Positions 36,901 through 47,292 are shown, numbered from the stretch's first letter. The stretch is 64,000 bases of DNA from Aquicoccus sp. G2-2 (GCF_034555965.1 NZ_JAYDCK010000003.1:1-64000), one strand, 5' to 3'. Notes: generated by a model from the sequence alone, not told the origin. Numbers and translations: made by a program.

Positions 36901-37325
36901 TCCAGCCCGATGCGGTCCATCGCTTCGCGGAAAAGCTTGCGGTCTTCGGCCATTTCGATGGCTTCGCGGCGGGCGCCGATCATCTCTACCCCGAATTTTT
37001 CGAGCACGCCCATTTCTTCGAGGGCGAGCGACGTGTTCAGCCCGGTTTGCCCGCCCATGGTGGGCAGAAGGGCATCGGGGCGTTCTTTCTCGATGATCTT
37101 GGCGACGACCTCAGGGGTGATCGGTTCGATATAGGTGGCGTCGGCAAGGCCCGGATCGGTCATGATGGTGGCCGGGTTCGAGTTGACGAGGATGACGCGG
37201 TAGCCTTCTTCGCGCAGCGCCTTGCAGGCTTGCGCGCCGGAATAGTCGAATTCGCAAGCCTGACCGATGATGATGGGGCCTGCGCCGATGATCATGATGG
37301 ATGAAATATCGGTTCTTTTTGGCAT
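33939..37325 (-). CDS. carB: carbamoyl-phosphate synthase large subunit
   Basis: Makes carbamoyl phosphate from bicarbonate, ATP and ammonia passed from CarA, feeding arginine and pyrimidine synthesis. The 1128 residues show the two duplicated ATP-grasp halves: the N-terminal half starts [21 protein letters not shown], and the second half starts [20 protein letters not shown]. The C-terminal allosteric MGS-like domain ([17 protein letters not shown]) is last. It is somewhat longer than the E. coli enzyme (1073), as in other alphaproteobacteria. carA is not in view. The start ATG at 37325 begins with the standard MPKRTDI. Confidence 0.98.
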   Translation of the reverse strand: MPKRTDISSIMIIGAGPIIIGQACEFDYSGAQACKALREEGYRVILVNSNPATIMTDPGLADATYIEPITPEVVAKIIEKERPDALLPTMGGQTGLNTSLALEEMGVLEKFGVEMIGARREAIEMAEDRKLFREAMDRIGLENPRATIVTAPKNERGKFDLDAGIAIALGALEDIGLPAIIRPAFTLGGTGGGVAYNRDDYVHYCRSGMDASPVGQILVDESLLGWKEFEMEVVRDKADNAIIVCAIENVDPMGVHTGDSITVAPALTLTDKEYQIMRNGSIAVLREIGVETGGSNVQWAISPETGRMVVIEMNPRVSRSSALASKATGFPIAKIAAKLAVGYTLDELDNDITKVTPASFEPTIDYVVTKIPKFAFEKFPGSEPHLTTAMKSVGETMAIGRTIHESLQKALASMESGLTGFDEITIPGVETPAPGLPRGLDGTEAPSAQTRAAVIKALSQQTPDRIRVIAQAMRHGLSDDDIHATTMYDPWFLARIREIVEAEEEVRENGLPQDEHGLRALKMMGFTDARLANLTGFKEQDVRRARQAAGVTAVFKRIDTCAAEFEAQTPYMYSTYEAPCMGEVECEARPSERRKIVILGGGPNRIGQGIEFDYCCCHACFALSDVGFETIMINCNPETVSTDYDTSDRLYFEPLTFEHVMEILRVEQDNGTLHGVIVQFGGQTPLKLANALEAEGIPILGTTPDAIDLAEDRERFQALVNQLGLKQPHNGIASTDSEALKIAEDIGFPLVIRPSYVLGGRAMEIVRDMDHLERYISEAVVVSGDSPVLLDSYLSGAVELDVDALSDGKTVHIAGIMQHIEEAGVHSGDSASSLPPYSLPRDIIARIEEQTKALALALGVVGLANVQFAVKDDEIFLIEVNPRASRTVPFVAKATDSAIASIAARLMAGEPMSNFPLRPPYATDAAPGTLKSGDPMMLADPNMPWFSVKEAVLPFARFPGVDTILGPEMRSTGEVMGWDRSFPLAFLKAQMGAGTDLPREGRVFFSIKDSDKTPQLVDTAQMLVDLGFSIVATGGTAAFLEGHGITCELVKKVYEGRPNIVDQLKDGTIDLLMNTTEGAAAVADSREIRSVALYGKIPYFTTAAAAHAAAQAMKARTEGDLGVFSLQG

Positions 37326-37491
37326 TGGCAGTATCCCCCGGCGGCGCGTCGCAAATTGTTCTGCGTTATAGACCTGACGCGGGCAGGTTCAACCCCGGAA
37401 TGGGGGGTGACCGGGAAGCGGGGAAGCGGGGGAAGTGGCCGAACGATTTTGAAGGCGGCGGGCGAGCGCCTGCCCGCCCGGTCAAGGCTTG

Positions 37492-38724
37492 TTACTCAGC
37501 CGCCTGCGCATAATCCGCGTGCTCGGGATCGGGGTAGAGATAATCCCGTGTGAGCGGGACGGCATCTTGCTGCGCTGAAAGCTGAAGCTGAAAGACGACC
37601 TGATAATCCAGCCGGAAGGTCAGCTCGGACGCGACGAGATAGAACCGCCACATGCGCACGAAGCGGTCGTCATATAGTGCGGTGGCCTTGTCTGCGTTGG
37701 CCATGAACCGATCATGCCAGATGCGCAGTGTTTCGGCGTAGTGCAGGCGCCAGACCTCGATATCGAGTGCATAAAGGTTGTGCGGCTCAACCGCGTGCAT
37801 CACTTCCGAAAGGGCAGGCACATAGCCGCCGGGGAAGATATATTTCGCAATGAACGGTGAGGTCGAGCTCGGTGGGCTGGCGCGGCCGATGTGATGAATA
37901 AGGGCAACGCCATCCGGGGACAGCAGATCGTGCACCTTGGAGAAATAGGTGTTGTAATGCGGCACGCCGACATGTTCGAACATGCCGACCGATACGATAC
38001 GGTCGAACTGCCCGGTGATGCGGCGGTAATCTTCGAGCAGGAACTTGGCACGATCGGCAAGCCCCGCCTTCTGGGCGCGGGCATTTGCCATTTTGTGCTG
38101 TTCTTCGGAGAGCGTGACGCCAACGACATCGGCCCCGTAATCCTTGGCCAGTGTCAGCCCCATGCCGCCCCAGCCACAGCCAATGTCGAGCACGCGCATT
38201 CCCGGCTCGATCCGTAGTTTATGGGCGATGTGGTGTTTCTTGGCGCTTTGCGCTTCTTCCAATGTCATGCCTGGGCGGGCAAAATAGGCACAGGAATATT
38301 GCCGGTCCTCATCAAGAAAGAGATCGTACAACTCGCCCGACAAGTCATAGTGATGCGCGACGTTGGATTTGGAGCGGCCCATCGGGTTGAACTGTTGCAG
38401 GTAGCGCCCGACATAGTGCAGCGCATCGAGCGGGCGCATGAACCATGGGCGGCCATATTTCGAGATGTTGGTGATGGCGAGGGTCAAAAAGCCATAAAGA
38501 TCATCGCCTTCGATCACCAAGGTGCCATCCATATAGCCCTCTCCGACCGCCATTTCCGGCGAAATCAGGATGCGGCGGACCAAGGCCGGGTCGTTCAGGG
38601 TGACGGCGGCTGACATCCCGCCACCGGGACCATAGCGGCGGGTTGTGCCATCAGGATATGTGAGGGTGAGTTCGCCCTCCCGGAAGAGATGGGTGAGCAA
38701 TTTGTCCAGCGCTTGCGTCCACAT
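37492..38724 (-). CDS. cfa: cyclopropane-fatty-acyl-phospholipid synthase
   Basis: Transfers a methylene from SAM to the double bond of unsaturated phospholipid acyl chains in the inner membrane, changing stress resistance. The 410-residue protein has an N-terminal lipid-binding part (from MWTQALDKLLTHLF) and a class I methyltransferase core with VLDIGCGWGGMGLTLA (SAM loop), VTLSEEQHKMAN and VSVGMFEHVG, which holds the family's catalytic region. GGAGGTG directly precedes the ATG. It is divergent from aspS, with a 248-base promoter region between them that contains a small CCGGAG/CTCCGG hairpin. Confidence 0.93.
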   Translation of the reverse strand: MWTQALDKLLTHLFREGELTLTYPDGTTRRYGPGGGMSAAVTLNDPALVRRILISPEMAVGEGYMDGTLVIEGDDLYGFLTLAITNISKYGRPWFMRPLDALHYVGRYLQQFNPMGRSKSNVAHHYDLSGELYDLFLDEDRQYSCAYFARPGMTLEEAQSAKKHHIAHKLRIEPGMRVLDIGCGWGGMGLTLAKDYGADVVGVTLSEEQHKMANARAQKAGLADRAKFLLEDYRRITGQFDRIVSVGMFEHVGVPHYNTYFSKVHDLLSPDGVALIHHIGRASPPSSTSPFIAKYIFPGGYVPALSEVMHAVEPHNLYALDIEVWRLHYAETLRIWHDRFMANADKATALYDDRFVRMWRFYLVASELTFRLDYQVVFQLQLSAQQDAVPLTRDYLYPDPEHADYAQAAE

Positions 38725-38972
38725 GGGGCACCTCCTTTAGTCGCGCTCCTTAATCAGCGCGTGAATCGGTGGTTCCTTGCCTGCCTCTTTTTGCCGGAGA
38801 TGCACTCCGGTTTGACTGCACAAGTATAAATGTAGGAAATTTTTCGGAATTGTAAACAATTGAACGAAACCGCTGTGCGGATCGGCGGCGGCGTGCTGCT
38901 CTGCTCTTGACTTTGGCCGCCTCAGGGGGTGTATCGGCGCGACCACTGAAATCCTCAGAAAAGAGGCCGATC

Positions 38973-40748
38973 ATGCACGCCTATCGTAGCCATACCTGCG
39001 CCGCCCTGTCGAAATCCAATGTCGGGGATACGGTGCGTCTTTCCGGCTGGGTGCATCGGGTGCGCGATCATGGCGGGTTGTTGTTCATTGACCTGCGCGA
39101 CCATTACGGCGTGACGCAGGTGCTTTGCGACCCTGACAGCGCGGTTTTTGCAGAGGTGGAGAAGCTGCGTTCGGAGTGGTGTATCCGGGTTGATGGCGAG
39201 GTGAAGGCGCGCGATGCCGATCTGGTGAATCCGAAGATTCCCACCGGGGAGATCGAGGTGTTCATTCGTGATCTGGAAGTGCTGGGCGCCGCTGAGGAGC
39301 TGCCGCTTCAGGTGTTCGGTGAACAGGAATACCCCGAGGAAACGCGGCTTAGGTATCGTTATCTCGACCTGCGGCGCGAGAAGATGCAGGCGCATATGAA
39401 GCTGCGCTCTGATCTGGTCGCCTCGATCCGCAAGCGGATGTGGGACAAGGAATTCCGCGAATATCAAACGCCGATTATCACCGCGTCTTCGCCCGAGGGC
39501 GCGCGCGATTTTCTGGTGCCTTCGCGCCTGCATCCGGGCAAGTTTTATGCGCTGCCGCAGGCGCCGCAGCAGTTCAAGCAGTTGATCATGGTGTCGGGCT
39601 TTGACAAATATTTCCAGATCGCGCCGTGTTTTCGTGACGAAGACCCGCGCGCCGACCGCTCGCCCACGGATTTTTACCAGCTTGACCTTGAGATGAGCTT
39701 TGTCACCCAGCAGGACGTGTTCGACACGATTCAGCCAGTGATGCAGGGCGTGTTCGAAGAGTTCGGCGGCGGGCGCAAGGTGGATGATGTCTGGCCGCAG
39801 ATTTCATATGCCGATGCGGCGCTGTGGTATGGCACCGACAAGCCCGACCTGCGCAACCCGATCAAGATGGAGCGGGTGAGCGAGCATTTCGCCGGTGGCG
39901 GCTTTGCCATTTTCGCGCGTCTGCTGGAGCAGGACGGCACCGAGATCAGGGCAATTCCGGCACCCAAGGGCGGCAGCCGCAAGTTCTGTGACCGGATGAA
40001 TGCGTTCGCGCAGAAGGAAGGCCTGCCGGGGATGGGGTATATTTTCTGGCGGGATCAGGGCGAGGGCATGGAAGCCGCAGGCCCGCTGGCCAAGAATATC
40101 GGCCCGGAGCGCACCGAGGCCATTCGCCAGCAGCTTGGGCTTGGCGTGGGCGATGCGGCGTTTTTCCTTGGTGGCAAGCCGAAGGAATTCGAGGCGGGGG
40201 CGGCCAAGGCGCGGGTGGAGATCGGCAATGAGCTGGGTCTGACCGACGAGGACCGCTTTGCCTTTGCGTGGATCGTCGATTTCCCGATTTACGAGCGCGA
40301 TGAGGAAACCGGCAAGATTGATTTCGAGCATAACCCGTTTTCAATGCCGCAAGGCGGGATGGAGGTGTTGCAGGGCGATCCGCTGAAGGTGCTCGGCTAT
40401 CAATATGACCTTGCCTGTAACGGTTATGAGCTGGTCAGCGGTGCCATCAGGAACCACCGGCCCGAGATCATGTTCAAGGCGTTTGAGATTGCCGGGTATG
40501 GCAAGGACGAGGTTGAAAAACGCTTTGGCGGGATGGTCAATGCGTTCCAGTATGGCGCGCCGCCGCACGGGGGCTGTGCCGCCGGGATTGACCGGATGGT
40601 GATGCTTCTGGCCGATGAAACCTCGATCCGTGAAGTGATCATGTTCCCGATGAACCAGCGCGCCGAAGATTTGATGATGGGCGCGCCGAGCGAACCGTTG
40701 GCAGAGCAGCTTATGGAGCTGAGCTTGCGGGTGGTGGACACGAAATAG
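38973..40748 (+). CDS. aspS: aspartate-tRNA ligase
   Basis: Charges tRNA-Asp (and possibly tRNA-Asn, as in many alphaproteobacteria that lack AsnRS) with aspartate. The 591 residues begin [18 protein letters not shown], then the anticodon-binding OB domain, motif 2 ([19 protein letters not shown]) and motif 3 ([14 protein letters not shown]). The large inserted GAD domain typical of the bacterial-type enzyme is present in the middle. AGAGG precedes ATG 38973; the open frame extends 22 codons upstream and is ignored. A terminator follows at 40757-40786. Confidence 0.98.
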   Translation: MHAYRSHTCAALSKSNVGDTVRLSGWVHRVRDHGGLLFIDLRDHYGVTQVLCDPDSAVFAEVEKLRSEWCIRVDGEVKARDADLVNPKIPTGEIEVFIRDLEVLGAAEELPLQVFGEQEYPEETRLRYRYLDLRREKMQAHMKLRSDLVASIRKRMWDKEFREYQTPIITASSPEGARDFLVPSRLHPGKFYALPQAPQQFKQLIMVSGFDKYFQIAPCFRDEDPRADRSPTDFYQLDLEMSFVTQQDVFDTIQPVMQGVFEEFGGGRKVDDVWPQISYADAALWYGTDKPDLRNPIKMERVSEHFAGGGFAIFARLLEQDGTEIRAIPAPKGGSRKFCDRMNAFAQKEGLPGMGYIFWRDQGEGMEAAGPLAKNIGPERTEAIRQQLGLGVGDAAFFLGGKPKEFEAGAAKARVEIGNELGLTDEDRFAFAWIVDFPIYERDEETGKIDFEHNPFSMPQGGMEVLQGDPLKVLGYQYDLACNGYELVSGAIRNHRPEIMFKAFEIAGYGKDEVEKRFGGMVNAFQYGAPPHGGCAAGIDRMVMLLADETSIREVIMFPMNQRAEDLMMGAPSEPLAEQLMELSLRVVDTK

Positions 40749-40756
40749 CGGGTTCC

Positions 40757-40786
40757 GGCCCCGTGCTTTAGGCGGGCCTCTTTTTT
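40757..40786 (+). terminator. rho-independent terminator of aspS
   Basis: GGCCC and GGGCC arms followed by TCTTTTTT, directly after the aspS stop. A second strong hairpin without a U-tract (CCGCCCC and GGGGCGG) follows at 40809-40826. Confidence 0.8.
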
Positions 40787-40861
40787 ATCACGCGAAAATC
40801 ACGAAGCGCCGCCCCCTGCGGGGCGGGGTTTGTGGACTCTTGGCAAGATCGTTCGTATAAA

Positions 40862-40872
40862 TCGTTTGACGA
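40862..40872. promoter_or_regulatory. candidate GntR/FCD operator upstream of acyl-CoA dehydrogenase
   Basis: TCGTTTGACGA matches the TNGTNNNACNA pattern bound by many FCD-type GntR regulators. It lies 60 bases before the dehydrogenase start, and two GntR genes are found in the same block. Binding is inferred. Confidence 0.45.
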
Positions 40873-40932
40873 TAATGTAGGTTGATTGTGGGTCGCGCCC
40901 GCGCCCCGCCTGCCAGCGATATGGAGACAGAG

Positions 40933-42207
40933 ATGATACCGGAAAAATCGCCCCGCACCGTTGCGATGGAAGAGAAGATCCTCGGCTTCATGGAGGAGCA
41001 TATCTATCCCAACGAGACGCGGTTTTATCAGCAGTCAGAGGAGCTTGGCCCGTGGAAGGTGCAGCCGATCGTTGAGGAGCTGAAGGCGCTGGCGCGCAAG
41101 GCGGGGATCTGGAACCTGTTTCTGCCTGAGAATGAGTTTGGTGAGGGTTGGTCCAATCTGGAATATGCGCCGCTGTGCGAAATCATGGGGCGTTCGCATC
41201 TGGCCCCGGAGGTGTTCAACTGTTCGGCCCCTGATACCGGCAATATGGAAGTCATCTCGCGTTATGGCACGGCGGAGCACAAGGAAACGTGGCTCAAACC
41301 GCTGCTGGCGGGGGAAATCCGGTCGTCTTTTGCGATGACCGAGCCGGATGTGGCGTCTTCCGACGCGCGCAATATCGAAAGCTCGATCAAGGGCGAAGGC
41401 GATGAGTATGTGATCAATGGCCGGAAATGGTACACCACCGGCGCGACCGACCCGCGCTGCAAGATCATCATTTTCATGGGCAAGACCGACCCCGAGGCGG
41501 ACACTTACCGGCAACAGTCGATGATCCTTGTGCCCAAGGAGACGCCGGGGGTGACGGTTTTGCGGTCGTTGCCGGTGTTTGGGTTTTACGGTGTGCCGGA
41601 TCGGGCTTCGGAAGTTGTTTTTGAGAATGTGCGGGTGCCTGCGGCGAATATGTTGCTGGGCGAGGGCCGGGGTTTCGAGATTGCGCAAGGGCGGCTTGGG
41701 CCGGGGCGGATTCACCATTGTATGCGGCTGATCGGGTTGGCGGAGCGGACATTGGCCAAGATGTGCCTGCGCACGCAGCAGCGTGTGGCCTTTGGCAAAC
41801 CGGTTTCGGAACAATCGGTCACGCGTGAGCGGATTGCCGAGGCGCGGATCATGATCGAGCAGGCGCGGCTTTTGACGTTGCGCACGGCGCATATGATGGA
41901 CACGGTCGGCAACAAGCAGGCGAAGGCGGAGATTGCGATGATCAAGGTCGCGGTGCCCAACATGGCCGAACAGATCATCAACTGGGCGATTCAGGCATTT
42001 GGTGGCGGCGGCACAAGCAACGATTTCGGGCTTGCCTCGGCCTATGCTACCGCGCGGCTTTTGCGGCTGGCCGATGGCCCCGATGAGGTTCACCGCGACC
42101 AGCTTGCACGGCTTGAGTTCAAGCGTCAGGCGGGCAGCAACCAGACCGGCGGCGTGCAATGGGGTGCGCCACCGATCACCAGCCGGGCGTTGATGCCGGA
42201 AGCCTGA
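40933..42207 (+). CDS. acyl-CoA dehydrogenase, ACAD10/ACAD11-like
   Basis: A 424-residue FAD enzyme of the acyl-CoA dehydrogenase superfamily. It resembles the dehydrogenase half of mammalian ACAD10/ACAD11 unusually closely: [54 protein letters not shown] and [18 protein letters not shown]. In those proteins and in LvaC of Pseudomonas putida the enzyme acts on a phosphorylated 4-hydroxyacyl-CoA made by an APH-type kinase and converts it to an enoyl-CoA with loss of phosphate. Such a kinase lies four genes away on the opposite strand. ATG 40933 is preceded by GGAGACAG; an ATG 12 bases earlier is possible. Confidence 0.92.
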   Translation: MIPEKSPRTVAMEEKILGFMEEHIYPNETRFYQQSEELGPWKVQPIVEELKALARKAGIWNLFLPENEFGEGWSNLEYAPLCEIMGRSHLAPEVFNCSAPDTGNMEVISRYGTAEHKETWLKPLLAGEIRSSFAMTEPDVASSDARNIESSIKGEGDEYVINGRKWYTTGATDPRCKIIIFMGKTDPEADTYRQQSMILVPKETPGVTVLRSLPVFGFYGVPDRASEVVFENVRVPAANMLLGEGRGFEIAQGRLGPGRIHHCMRLIGLAERTLAKMCLRTQQRVAFGKPVSEQSVTRERIAEARIMIEQARLLTLRTAHMMDTVGNKQAKAEIAMIKVAVPNMAEQIINWAIQAFGGGGTSNDFGLASAYATARLLRLADGPDEVHRDQLARLEFKRQAGSNQTGGVQWGAPPITSRALMPEA

Positions 42208-42261
42208 AGCGTTTCGGGAAAATCCTCGATCACCGGGTTTCGCGAGACCCTTTAGGCCGAA

Positions 42262-43038
42262 TCAGATGCCTTGGATCGTGGTGCCGCCATCGACCACGAT
42301 TGTCTGCCCGGTGACGAATGCCCCGGCAGGTGCGGCGAGAAAGACCGCCGCGCCGGCAATTTCAGCGGGCGCGCCGGGGCGTTTCAACGGTGTGCGGCGC
42401 TTGTAGGCTGTCAGAGTGTCGGGGTTATCCCACAGGGCTTTGGAAAAGGCGGTCTTGATCAGGCCGGGAGCGATGCAGTTCACCCGGATGTTATCGCCGC
42501 CAAATTCCACGGCGAGATTGCGGGCCAGTTGCATGTCGGCGGCCTTGGAAATGTTGTAGGCACCGATCACCGAAGAGCCTTCCAGCCCGCCGATTGACGA
42601 CACGATGATAATTGCGCCGTCTTTGCGGGCTTTCATGTCGGGGGCAACCATGCCGATCAGCCAGTTATTCGCGACCACGTTGTTGTCGAGGATTTTGCGG
42701 AAACTTTCATCGGGAATGTCGGTCAGCGGCCCATAGTAGGGGTTGCTGGCGGCGTTGCAGACCAGAATATCAATCGGCCCAAGGGTGGTTCTGGTTTGTT
42801 CGACCAGTGCGTTCAGCGCGGCCTTGTCGGAAATGTTGGCGGCGATGGGGATGGCCGCATCGCGCCCGGTTGCTGCGTTGATGGCGGCGGCCGCCTGTTC
42901 GCAGGCCGGGGCTTTTCGCGAAGAGATGACGACCCGCGCACCGGCATGGGCCATTTCAAGTGCGATGGCATAGCCGATCCCGCGCGACGATCCGGTGATG
43001 ATGGCGACTTTACCGTCAAGGGAAAAGAGAGATGGCAT
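42262..43038 (-). CDS. short-chain dehydrogenase/reductase
   Basis: A 258-residue NAD(P)-dependent oxidoreductase. TGSSRGIG (about 16-23) is the cofactor loop, VCNAASNP the NAG-equivalent, IIVSSIGG holds the catalytic serine, and YNISK the Tyr/Lys pair. Its end (TGQTIVVDGGTTI) is typical. In the context of the neighbouring dehydrogenase, kinase and ligase, it could reduce a keto or oxidise a hydroxy group of the acyl substrate (role like LvaD); this is inference. It is convergent with the acyl-CoA dehydrogenase and follows the GntR gene by 39 bases. Confidence 0.92.
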   Translation of the reverse strand: MPSLFSLDGKVAIITGSSRGIGYAIALEMAHAGARVVISSRKAPACEQAAAAINAATGRDAAIPIAANISDKAALNALVEQTRTTLGPIDILVCNAASNPYYGPLTDIPDESFRKILDNNVVANNWLIGMVAPDMKARKDGAIIIVSSIGGLEGSSVIGAYNISKAADMQLARNLAVEFGGDNIRVNCIAPGLIKTAFSKALWDNPDTLTAYKRRTPLKRPGAPAEIAGAAVFLAAPAGAFVTGQTIVVDGGTTIQGI

Positions 43039-43077
43039 GGTTCCTCCGGTTGGCTGGACGCGCGGGCAGGCGGCGCG

Positions 43078-43737
43078 TTATTGCGGGAAGTCGGGCAGGC
43101 CTGCGGCGGCGGTCTTGCGGACATAGCGCCGGGCGGCGTCTTCGGCGGCGTCTTCGTTGCCGGTCAGGATGGCTTCGGTCATTTCGCGGTAACCCTGCAC
43201 CCGGTCCTGCGGCGGCATGGCGAGGCGATTGCGGATCAGGTGAACCTGTAGCTTGGGCAGGAGCCGCCACAGTTCATCGTTGTGGTTGATGTCCACCAAG
43301 GTGCGGAAATAGAAATTGCGATGCTGGATGAAGGCAAAACGGTCACTGTCGTCAGCGTGCTTTTCGATTCCGCTTAATGCATGGCTGAGCTTTGCGCGGG
43401 CATCGCCCTCATTGATATGGGCGGCGGCCTGCCGCGCGGCGAGGCCGAGAATGACTTCGGTAATCGAGAAGATGTTGGCGGCTTCACGGCGGGTCAGTTT
43501 GCGGATTTGCGCGCCGCGAAAGGGCTGAAGCGTCACGATCCCATCGGCGGCCATTTCCTTGAGCGCCTCGCGGGTTGAGCCGCGGCTGAGGCCGTAACGC
43601 TCCATCAGGTCAGGCTCGACCAGACGTTGACCGGCGACATAATAGCCCTCGTAAAGCCCACGGATCACATCGCTGACGATAATACCCGACGCGGTATCGC
43701 GATTGGTGGCGCGCTTTGGTTTCTTTGAATCGGACAT
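43078..43737 (-). CDS. GntR family regulator, FCD type
   Basis: A 219-residue transcription factor. The N-terminal winged helix reads ERYGLSRGSTREALKEMAADGIVTLQPFRGAQ (about 47-78). The C-terminal all-helical FCD domain binds the effector, with SHALSGIEKHADDSDRFAF and HIRN-type segments carrying the metal or ligand residues. It lies between the kinase and SDR genes on the same strand. It probably senses the pathway substrate or a CoA ester and controls this block. A second FCD regulator heads the same strand, so the two may split duties. Confidence 0.88.
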   Translation of the reverse strand: MSDSKKPKRATNRDTASGIIVSDVIRGLYEGYYVAGQRLVEPDLMERYGLSRGSTREALKEMAADGIVTLQPFRGAQIRKLTRREAANIFSITEVILGLAARQAAAHINEGDARAKLSHALSGIEKHADDSDRFAFIQHRNFYFRTLVDINHNDELWRLLPKLQVHLIRNRLAMPPQDRVQGYREMTEAILTGNEDAAEDAARRYVRKTAAAGLPDFPQ

Positions 43738-43773
43738 CGCCTTTGGCCTTTTGCGGACGGTCGGGTAATCGTA

Positions 43774-44813
43774 TCAGCGGCCTCGCGCCTTAGCCAGCGA
43801 CCAAGCCAGTTGCGAAATCGGAACCGCCTTTGCACCGATTTCGGCGGCTTGGGGATCGGCGGCACTTCCTTCGGCGGCGCGTTTGGCGATGCCTTGCAGG
43901 ATCGAGGCAATCCGAAACATGCTGAGAATGATATAAAATTCCCAGTTTTCCGGGGCTTGCAACCCGGTTGCGGCAAGGTATTGGCCAAGATAGGTGCGTT
44001 CGTCGGGTATGCCGAGAAGCGCAAGATCGGCGCCTGCCAATCCGCGAAACAGGTCAGGGGCGAAGCGCCAGCTCAGCATATGATAGGCGAAATCGGCAAT
44101 CGGATTGCCAATGGTTGAAAGCTCCCAGTCGAGCACGGCGATGATCCGGGGTTCGGTCGGGTGAATCAGCACGTTGTCGAGCCGGTAATCGCCGTGAACC
44201 ACACGCGCGGCATGTTCCGGGGGACATGGGCGGGCAACCAGTCGATCAGGTTATCCATTGCCGGGTTGGGGCCGGTGCGGGAGGCTTCGAATTGGCGGGT
44301 CCAGCGGGCGATTTGGCGTTTGAGATAGTCTTCGCTGCGGCCGAACCCGGTCAGGCCGATTTCGTTCGGATCAAGCGTGTGAATTGCGGCGATCGTGGTA
44401 TTCATTGACGCGAAGATAGCCGCTCTTTCATCAGGCAAGAGGTCGGGCAGGCGCGGATCCCAGAAGATCCGCCCGTCAACGAAATCCATCACGTAGAATA
44501 TGCTGCCGAGCACGGCTTCATCCAGACAAAGCGCATGCACCCGTGCGACGGGAACATCGCTGTCACGCAAGGCCGAGAGGACGCGAAATTCACGATCAAC
44601 GGCGTGGGCGCTTGGCAAGACCGGGCCAAGCGGTTTGCGGCGCAGCACATAGCGGCCAGAGGGGGCATCAATCCGGAAGGTGGGGTTGGACTGCCCGCCA
44701 GCGAATTTTGACAGGGTGAGCGGCCCGTGAAACCCGGCAACATGCGTGGTCATCCATGCTTCCAGAGCGCGGCAATCGGGCGTTTGATTTGTGAGTGTCG
44801 GGCTTGTCGTCAT
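43774..44813 (-). pseudogene. APH-type kinase (ACAD10/11-like), one-base frameshift
   Basis: The N-terminal part (ATG 44813) carries FAGGQSNPTFRID, the nucleotide-binding start, and YVMDFVDGRIFWDPRLP. The C-terminal part, in another frame, carries VVHGDYRLDNVLIHPTEPR (catalytic HxDxxxxN) and IAVLDWELSTIGNPIADFAY (metal-binding Asp). This is nearly the signature of the kinase domain of ACAD10/ACAD11 and of LvaA, which phosphorylates 4-hydroxyacyl-CoA. One extra base in GGGGG at 44219-44223 restores a 346-residue protein. It lies seven bases after the acyl-CoA synthetase. I treat it as probably functional with a sequencing omission. Confidence 0.85.
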
Positions 44814-44820
44814 GCTGCGC

Positions 44821-46440
44821 CTATTGTTCCAGCATCTTGCGCAGGGTGTGCTTTTGAACTTTGCCGTTATTGTTGCAAGGCAGCGCGTCCGGCAGGACCG
44901 TATAGCTTTCCGGGCGCTTGTAATCAGAGAGCCGATCCGTACAGAAGGCACGCAGGGCCGCCACATCAATCGTGGCGCCAGCACGCGGGACGACAAAGGC
45001 GTGGACACGTTCGCCCAGCACCGGATCGGGCGCGCCGACGATGGCGCATTGCAACACCGTGTCATGCAGGCAGACGGTGTTTTCGACCTCCATGCAGAAC
45101 ACCTTGAAACCGCCGCGATTTATCATGTCCTTGCGGCGATCGAACACCCTCACAAAGCCGTTGGCGTCGATCGAGCCGATGTCACCGGAGCGCCAGTAGC
45201 CGTTGGTAAATTCGCTGGCGTTCGCATCGGGCCGGTTGTGATAGCCGGGCACGACCATGGGGCCGGAAATCAGCAGTTCACCGGGCTCTCCGGGGGCGAC
45301 TTCGTTATCGTTTTCGTCAATGACTTTCACCTGACCGCAGGGGACGACCTTGCCGACGCTGTCCATGTTTTGCTGCCAATCGGAATGCGGCATGATTGTT
45401 GTCGGGGAGGTGGTTTCGGTTGCGCCATACGCATTGATCAGCGCGAGTTGCGGTAATTTCTGTGCCAGCCGCTGAATTGTTGCAACCGGCATTGATGCGC
45501 CGCCGAAACAGCCAATTCGCCAGTTCGAGAGATCGGTGTCGTCAAGCTCAGGTGTCATGGCAATCAGGGTGTAGATCGTTGGGACAAGAACCGAAAAGGA
45601 TATCCGCTCGGTGCTGGCAAGTTTCAGAAACGAGTGCCGTTCAAACGCGGTTCGCATCATCACCACGCAACCGCCGACAGCGATGGTTGCGAGGGAGACG
45701 CCGACAAGGCCGGTCACATGCGACATGGGAACCGCCACCAAGGCCCGGTCTTGTTCGCTGAGCCCGCAACAACGCGCGAAGGTCAGCGCCGAATGCACGA
45801 TCCCCAGATGGGTCAGCAACGCGCCTTTGGGCACTCCGGTGGTGCCGGATGTGTAGAGGATGACGACGACATCCTCTTCGTGGGCAGGCAGCGCGTCAAT
45901 GGCGGGAAAGTCCCCGAGCAGGACCTCGAAGGGATGGGCGCCTGGCGTGTCGCCGCCTAGCGAAAACCTGTGGCGCACATTCGGGATGGCGTTGGCATCC
46001 GGAACGATATGGGACAGGTCTGCTTCAAAAATGAACGCGGCTGCGGAGCAGTTGCCGAGCTGAAACTCAAGCTCTGCCTGGGCGGCGCGTGTGCTCATCG
46101 GGACCGCCTGTGCGCCGATATGTGCGCAGGCAAAGACGCAGGCGAAATACTGCCAGCGGTTCGACAAAAGCAGGCCGACCCTTTCGCCTTTGGTGATGCC
46201 GAACGCGGCTAATCCGGCGGCCAACGCCGAGACGGCATCGTCAAGGTCGCGGTAGGTCAGCCGACGGCCTTCGACAATTGCGGGCCGGTCGGGAAAATCA
46301 CGAACGCAGCGTGCGAGCATTTCGCAGAGTGTACGCGGGCGGTCGGAAAAACACAGCATTTCCCGGCCGTCAAAATGGGTTTCCGTCACAAGAGCGCCGC
46401 CAATGCCGCCGGGCCATCGTTCATCGTGCTGTGTGTTCAC
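44821..46440 (-). CDS. acyl-CoA synthetase, AMP-forming
   Basis: A 539-residue class I adenylate-forming ligase that activates a carboxylic acid as acyl-AMP and then acyl-CoA. The AMP-binding motif ILYTSGTTGVPKGALLTH (about 197-214), INAYGATETTSPT, YWRSGDIG with the ribose aspartate, and the C-terminal lysine region LPCNNNGKVQKHTL are all intact. In this block it would supply the CoA ester for the kinase and dehydrogenase (role like LvaE). Its ATG overlaps the stop of the upstream GntR gene (ATGA), and the kinase follows after seven bases. The acid is unknown. Confidence 0.93.
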   Translation of the reverse strand: MNTQHDERWPGGIGGALVTETHFDGREMLCFSDRPRTLCEMLARCVRDFPDRPAIVEGRRLTYRDLDDAVSALAAGLAAFGITKGERVGLLLSNRWQYFACVFACAHIGAQAVPMSTRAAQAELEFQLGNCSAAAFIFEADLSHIVPDANAIPNVRHRFSLGGDTPGAHPFEVLLGDFPAIDALPAHEEDVVVILYTSGTTGVPKGALLTHLGIVHSALTFARCCGLSEQDRALVAVPMSHVTGLVGVSLATIAVGGCVVMMRTAFERHSFLKLASTERISFSVLVPTIYTLIAMTPELDDTDLSNWRIGCFGGASMPVATIQRLAQKLPQLALINAYGATETTSPTTIMPHSDWQQNMDSVGKVVPCGQVKVIDENDNEVAPGEPGELLISGPMVVPGYHNRPDANASEFTNGYWRSGDIGSIDANGFVRVFDRRKDMINRGGFKVFCMEVENTVCLHDTVLQCAIVGAPDPVLGERVHAFVVPRAGATIDVAALRAFCTDRLSDYKRPESYTVLPDALPCNNNGKVQKHTLRKMLEQ

Positions 46441-47183
46441 GCGCCGCTCTCCTCTCGCGAATCGGCAGGTGAGGCGAGAGCATTGTTCTTTTCGAGCCGT
46501 TCGATGATCGCTTCACCGCCGACAAGGATATCCTGCGCGATTGCGTGGCGGGCGGCCTCGGCATCGCGGCGGCGGAGCGCGTCGATCACCAGAAGATGCC
46601 CGTGGGTCTGCCCGTGAAACGGCCGTGCGCCGGTATCGTAGAGATATGACAGCACCGGCCCGAACTGAATCCAGAGGTTTTCCACCACGCCGAACATGAC
46701 GGGAGACGCCGCCATCCGGCACAATGAGAAGTGGAAATTTTCGTTCTGAATCAATGCTTCGCCAAAATCATCCTGTTTTTCGGTGGCTAAATACTTGTTA
46801 TGGGTGCGCTCAAGTGCGTCGATCTCGGTCTTGGTGGCCCGGAGGGCGGCGCGTGCGGCGGCTTCGCCTTCGTTCAGCATCCGCAAATCACGGATGTCCA
46901 TGCAACGGTCAAGCGACAGGTGGGGCACGAAAACCGTGCTGCGGTCATCCATTTCAAGCGCGTGTTCGGAAACCAGCCGCAACAACGATTCGCGGACCGG
47001 CGTGACGCTGATCCCCAGTTCCTGTGCGACCTGCCGCGCCACCAGCTTCTGACCGGGTTTGAGTCGGCTTCGTTTGAGAGAGCCGCGAATGGCGGCATAC
47101 GCCTGCTGACTAAGGCTTTCACGGCTTATCTGACCGCCAAAAGCGCCGGTTCCGGTTCCGGCGTCTGATGAAGACATCGGCAT
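46437..47183 (-). CDS. GntR family regulator, FCD type, heading catabolic operon
   Basis: A 248-residue transcription factor. The winged helix reads LKPGQKLVARQVAQELGISVTPVRESLLRLVSEHALEM (about 41-78) and an FCD effector domain follows (RMLNEGEAAARAALRA, ENFHFSLCRMAASP). The ATG at 47183 has GGAGGAGA upstream. It is the first gene of a five-gene minus-strand unit and divergent from the ABC transporter, so it probably represses both across the 109-base shared region, which contains a direct repeat that could be its operator. Confidence 0.9.
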   Translation of the reverse strand: MPMSSSDAGTGTGAFGGQISRESLSQQAYAAIRGSLKRSRLKPGQKLVARQVAQELGISVTPVRESLLRLVSEHALEMDDRSTVFVPHLSLDRCMDIRDLRMLNEGEAAARAALRATKTEIDALERTHNKYLATEKQDDFGEALIQNENFHFSLCRMAASPVMFGVVENLWIQFGPVLSYLYDTGARPFHGQTHGHLLVIDALRRRDAEAARHAIAQDILVGGEAIIERLEKNNALASPADSREESGA

Positions 47184-47292
47184 GGTGATCTCTCCTCCCG
47201 CAATTTTTCTTGTTATAACACACAACATGTAATACACAATGGCACCAAGACGAGAATAAGACGGTAGCCCACGGGAGCGGGCAGGGGGGACG
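47184..47292. promoter_or_regulatory. divergent promoter with candidate GntR operator
   Basis: A perfect ten-base palindrome TGTTATAACA (47211-47220) overlaps the first of two direct repeats, ATAACACACAA (47215-47225) and GTAATACACAA (47229-47239), starting 14 bases apart. The region separates the GntR-led catabolic operon from the ABC transporter operon. Operator function is inferred. Confidence 0.6.

Noticed and set aside
34848-37304. 818-codon plus-strand open frame opposite carB
   Set aside because: It is the antisense shadow of a highly conserved, GC-rich gene; its translation shows no known domain and it lies fully inside carB.
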